DNA of 24,684 bases from a virus, in IMG/VR virus record IMGVR_UViG_3300021081_000019, positions 1-24,684 of that record; one strand, written 5' to 3'. Below are positions 22,348 through 24,684 of this stretch, one piece after another. The notes beneath the pieces are model-generated. The model was not told the origin of the DNA, ran no database searches, and saw nothing but the letters and a program-made list of their open reading frames with translations. The position numbers were made by a program, and so were the translations under genes. The first letter of the stretch is position 1. Each line of letters starts with the position of its first letter.

Positions 22348-22701
22348 TCAATAGAGCGTGATCACCGTCCGCTTGCGCGTGCCCAGCGCTCGCAGCGTCC
22401 CGGTGCCGTCGAGCGCCAGCGCCGCCTGCCCGTACTGCGTCGAGGCCAAGCCCGTGCCGTCCTGCCCACGTTGCAGGCGTACGCGCGTATCGCCGTCGCC
22501 GATGTCCGTCGCACGCGGGTCGGCACAGCAGGCGAAGTGCGCCGCCAGGTACAGCTCAATTTCCCGCAGCACGCCTTCCGGCGTGCCGGTACCGGCCAGG
22601 TACGTGTCCACGTACACGCTCGCCGTGGTGATAAACGGCTGCGTGTTCATGGCCGTCGGGAAAATGGCCTTCACGTCCGCGTCGCTCACCCGTTGCGGCA
22701 T
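22348..22701 (-). CDS. Head-tail connector adaptor candidate (117 aa)
   Basis: ATG at 22701 is selected because TGGAG lies eight bases upstream; a farther in-frame ATG gives an arginine-rich extension. The product begins with a DVKAIFPTA motif and a helical core (TASVYVDTYLAG, then VLREIELYLAAHFACC), as in connector adaptor proteins that bind the portal and gate DNA exit. A loop with GDGDTRVRLQRGQDG and the YGQAALALDGTGTLRALG end resembles the DUF4054-like adaptor group. The helical bundle with an AAHF motif and its position directly after the capsid genes support the call. Confidence is moderate. Confidence 0.72.
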   Translation of the reverse strand: MPQRVSDADVKAIFPTAMNTQPFITTASVYVDTYLAGTGTPEGVLREIELYLAAHFACCADPRATDIGDGDTRVRLQRGQDGTGLASTQYGQAALALDGTGTLRALGTRKRTVITLY

Positions 22702-22760
22702 TTTTGGCTCCACTCTCCTTCGAACGCACAGAGGTCGAGATGCCTGCTGCAACCACCATT

Positions 22761-22777
22761 CGCGCCAAACTGGCGCG
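22761..22777 (-). other. Perfect GC-rich stem-loop in an intergenic gap
   Basis: CGCGCCA and TGGCGCG flank a three-base loop in the 99-nt gap between the 70-aa gene and the connector adaptor. No U-tract follows in the reading direction, so it is not a typical terminator. It may be an mRNA processing or stability element that sets the ratio of capsid to connector products. Confidence 0.35.
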
Positions 22778-22800
22778 CTCTATCCAGCCGTCCGCAGGAC

Positions 22801-23013
22801 CTAGCGCCGCGAGCGCGTCGTCGGTTCGTCGGGTGCCGGCGCGGCCGCGTCGGGCGCCGGCTCCAGGCGGTCGCCAAACGCCGCCAGCTCGGCCTCCGTG
22901 GGCGTAATCACGTCGCCCGCCTGGTACTGCTTCGTCTGTGGCTTGCCTTCCGCGTCGGGCTCGACGCGCGAGATGGGAGACAGCAAGCGATGCGGCCCAA
23001 TGGTCTCAGCCAT
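22801..23013 (-). CDS. Small capsid-linked hypothetical protein (70 aa)
   Basis: ATG at 23013 follows AAAGGG and lies 13 bases after the major capsid stop. The first half is a short strand-rich part (IGPHRLLSPISRVEPD and YQAGDVITPTEAELAAFG), and the second half is a Pro/Ala-rich disordered tail with an RSRR end. The KQYQAGDVITPTEAEL pattern occurs in small head proteins encoded next to capsid genes; it resembles a tiny SH3-like fold that ends at AAFGDRL. It may decorate the capsid or link to the connector. No family is assigned. Confidence 0.7.
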   Translation of the reverse strand: MAETIGPHRLLSPISRVEPDAEGKPQTKQYQAGDVITPTEAELAAFGDRLEPAPDAAAPAPDEPTTRSRR

Positions 23014-23026
23014 AGCAACCCTTTCT

Positions 23027-24028
23027 TTAGGCCACGCCCGTATAGTGCACAAGGCCCACCTTGTTCTCGCCATCCGCCTTGATGCGGGGCACCAGGGACC
23101 CGATGACGCGCACGTGCTGCGCCAGCCCGCCCATGATTTCCCACGGCACGTTGGCCGGGTCCATTTTCACCGCCACATCAACGGTGCGCCGTTGCAGCTC
23201 GACGAGCAGGAGTTCGCCCGCAGGCACGGCGAACGATGGTTTGATCGAGACGATCTGCGGAAACGACTCGACAATGCGCCGGTACACGTTCCAGGCCCGG
23301 TCGACGCCTTCTTCGGCGTGCATCTGGCCAAATTGCAGCACGTTCATATAGAGCCCGTACGGGCCTGGACGCCGCAGCGTGAGCATATCCGTGTACATCT
23401 TGAGCACGGTCGGATAGATATTGTCGGCGGTCGCCCACGAGGTGCCTGCACCGATGACGCGGTTCGGATGCGTGCGGTAGCCATAGATCGTGTTGCCATC
23501 GACCTGAAAGGCGGACGCCCCGTTCACCAGCCACGACTCGAACGTCTCCGAGACGCTGCGCATGGCTTCTTCCGCGTAGGCCGTATCGAGCGTGCCTCCT
23601 AAACGCTGCACGGCTTCGAGTTCGGTGATGTCGAATTCATAATCCTCAAACGCGAACGGGAGCGGAATGAGATGCGGCGTCACCGTCAAGCGCTGGTTGT
23701 TGCCCGCGGCCGAGGCGCGCATGTCGGTCAGCGCGGGTTCCATGCGCCCGATGGCCGCATACTGGGAGGCGGCCACGCCGAGCGAGGGAATCGTCTGCGT
23801 CAGTCCCCGGCTGGTGAGATCGAGCACGGCGCCCATGTACTGATCCGCCACGCGCAGCCAGAGATTGTCGATTTCGAGCCACTGCTCGCGCAGCAGCGTG
23901 GCATGCGTATAGAGCTGCGCCTGGCGCTGCCGGGCGGCCTGCACGCGCAAGTGGGCAATGCCCGCGGGCGAGAGAATCGACGCCGGTGGCCCGCCGCGCA
24001 GGGCCTGGGTTTCGAGAGCAACGGTCAT
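23027..24028 (-). CDS. Major capsid protein, HK97-fold, encapsulin-like (333 aa)
   Basis: ATG at 24028 follows AAAGGG. The protein has an N-terminal helical arm (LRVQAARQRQAQLYTHATLL), a spine-helix region (TLDTAYAEEAMRSVSETFES), the GNTIYGYRTHPNRV loop at about 178-191, and a strand-rich end (GELLLVELQRRTVDVAVKM and VPRIKADGENKVGLVHYTG). The layout fits the HK97 fold, and the YGYRTHPNR segment resembles encapsulin-like or Linocin-type phage capsids. There is no obvious delta domain, so a separate scaffold or the cut upstream gene may supply protease or scaffold. It is flanked by a cement protein and connectors, which makes the capsid assignment strong. Confidence 0.85.
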   Translation of the reverse strand: MTVALETQALRGGPPASILSPAGIAHLRVQAARQRQAQLYTHATLLREQWLEIDNLWLRVADQYMGAVLDLTSRGLTQTIPSLGVAASQYAAIGRMEPALTDMRASAAGNNQRLTVTPHLIPLPFAFEDYEFDITELEAVQRLGGTLDTAYAEEAMRSVSETFESWLVNGASAFQVDGNTIYGYRTHPNRVIGAGTSWATADNIYPTVLKMYTDMLTLRRPGPYGLYMNVLQFGQMHAEEGVDRAWNVYRRIVESFPQIVSIKPSFAVPAGELLLVELQRRTVDVAVKMDPANVPWEIMGGLAQHVRVIGSLVPRIKADGENKVGLVHYTGVA

Positions 24029-24039
24029 CAGAGCCCTTT

Positions 24040-24480
24040 CTATTGCGCCACGATGCGCACGAGTATCCGGCCTGGCGTCGGGTCGCCCGTGGCGAGTTCC
24101 GCCTCCATCGCTTCCGCGACGGGGACGCCGGTGGTGGCGGCGCGGAGCAGGCCTGCCCCAGCCGATTCAAGCGCCGTGCCGACGGTGATCGCCGTGCCCG
24201 AGGCACATCTGGCATAGATGCGCGCCCCCGCGCTGGGCGCCAGGGTCGGCACCGTCTCCCCGGCGGCGTAGGCATCGTCCTGGCCTTTGCCGAATTGCCA
24301 GTTGCCGTCGGCAAAGAGCGGCGCCGCCCGCGCCGCCGCCGTGCTGTGCGGACGCACTTTGCCGTTGTCGGCCCCGGCGGTGGGGATGATTTCAATCAGG
24401 TCGCCAGGCGTGATGGCCGCCTGGGCGGTGGCATGGGCCTGGGTGCAGGGCCCCCAGCGCATGATCTGCTCATTGGCCAC
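24040..24480 (-). CDS. Capsid decoration/cement protein (146 aa)
   Basis: The GTG start at 24480 follows a strong AAGGAGGAG; an in-frame ATG 18 bases later and a much longer upstream start are less well supported. The product is a small beta-rich protein with ITPGDLIEIIPTAG, a middle AAGETVPTLAPSAGARIYA and a GTALESAGAGLLRA turn, ending with GRILVRIVAQ. This pattern matches phage capsid stabilising or cement proteins (DUF2190-like), which bind outside the shell after expansion. Its location immediately upstream of the major capsid gene fits. It overlaps the upstream gene by 11 bases. Confidence 0.78.
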   Translation of the reverse strand: MANEQIMRWGPCTQAHATAQAAITPGDLIEIIPTAGADNGKVRPHSTAAARAAPLFADGNWQFGKGQDDAYAAGETVPTLAPSAGARIYARCASGTAITVGTALESAGAGLLRAATTGVPVAEAMEAELATGDPTPGRILVRIVAQ

Positions 24481-24684
24481 GGCGCTCCTCCTTCTTCGTG
24501 AGGATGGACAACGGCTGCCAGCTCTCCTCGCCGCCGTCCTGCGGTCGCACATGGGGGAGTCCCTGGCCGGCGTAGGAGGTGCCTGGATCTGCGGTCAGGG
24601 CCGCGAGCCGCTCCAGTTCGTCCAGATCGAGTGCCGTCAGCCGCGTCTCGCTGAGGGGATATTTGGCGGCGACGAGCGCCGTGA
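24470..24684 (-). CDS. C-terminal 70 residues of an upstream head gene (cut by window edge)
   Basis: The frame is open from the right edge (first full codon at 24682) to TGA at 24470-24472. The fragment reads as a helical region (LVAAKYPLSETRLTALDLDE, then LERLAALTADPG), followed by a GQGLPHVRP motif and a charged end (SILTKKEERRGQ). It overlaps the cement gene by 11 bases. By position, before cement and capsid, it is likely a prohead protease, scaffold or other head-morphogenesis protein, but the visible part is not diagnostic. Confidence 0.6.
   Translation of the reverse strand, partial: TALVAAKYPLSETRLTALDLDELERLAALTADPGTSYAGQGLPHVRPQDGGEESWQPLSILTKKEERRGQ

Noticed and set aside
23027-24028. 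Encapsulin nanocompartment operon
   Set aside because: The gene is surrounded by cement, connector and tail genes, and no cargo enzyme is present; it is a phage capsid.
1-24684. tRNA genes, CRISPR arrays or insertion sequences
   Set aside because: No tRNA cloverleaf, no regularly spaced direct repeats and no transposase or terminal repeats were seen by eye.

Overview
The window is the structural (late) region of a tailed double-stranded DNA phage or prophage (Caudoviricetes), very probably with a long non-contractile tail. It carries a capsid, connectors, two tail-tube-like proteins, a 1101-residue tape measure, a tail-tip protein and S74-type fibres, and no sheath, terminase or integrase is visible. 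The DNA is GC-rich and tightly packed, with many 1-40 nt gene overlaps and several GTG starts. The host is probably a diderm (Gram-negative-type) bacterium, because the phage encodes a lipobox-bearing OmpA-family lipoprotein and a secreted FecR-domain protein. The exact host cannot be named from the sequence.

Layout. (1) Positions 1-1640, plus strand: the 3' end of an operon of very small, translationally coupled genes (40-152 aa; ATGA/GTGA overlaps). Some have CxxC zinc-ribbon pairs; none has an assigned function. (2) Positions 1637-24684, minus strand except one gene: the late operon, read from high to low coordinates. In transcription order it holds the 3' end of a head gene, a capsid cement protein, an HK97-fold encapsulin-like major capsid protein, a small linker protein, a connector adaptor, a head-closure protein, a zinc-ribbon protein, a coiled-coil protein and an HK97-gp10-like neck protein with an apparent frameshift. 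Then follow an 82-aa protein, an internally duplicated tail-terminator-like protein, two tail-tube-like proteins, a tail assembly chaperone pair joined by a textbook -1 slippery site, the tape measure, a distal-tail-like protein, the tail-tip/hub protein with carbohydrate-binding-like modules, two paralogous beta-rich tail proteins and two paralogous S74 fibres. Next are two small proteins, a 588-aa repeat-containing fibre/baseplate protein and two small appendage proteins. The last block is a 46-aa two-helix membrane protein, a FecR-domain protein, an OmpA-domain lipoprotein and a membrane-anchored protein. (3) Positions 20840-21079: one plus-strand gene for a 79-aa membrane/coiled-coil protein, inserted in the head-tail junction behind its own inverted-repeat-rich leader; it looks like a moron.

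How it fits together: the head genes build and stabilise the capsid and portal-side connector. The duplicated terminator-like protein and twin tube proteins probably form the tail shaft around the tape measure, assisted by the frameshifted chaperone. The hub, beta-rich proteins and fibres form the tip. The four envelope-targeted genes at the 3' end sit where lysis genes normally lie, yet no endolysin is recognisable; they are the most intriguing block. The other strong signals are the T TTT TTG frameshift site at 16797-16803, the broken gp10-like frame near 21190, and repeated pairwise duplication across the tail genes.
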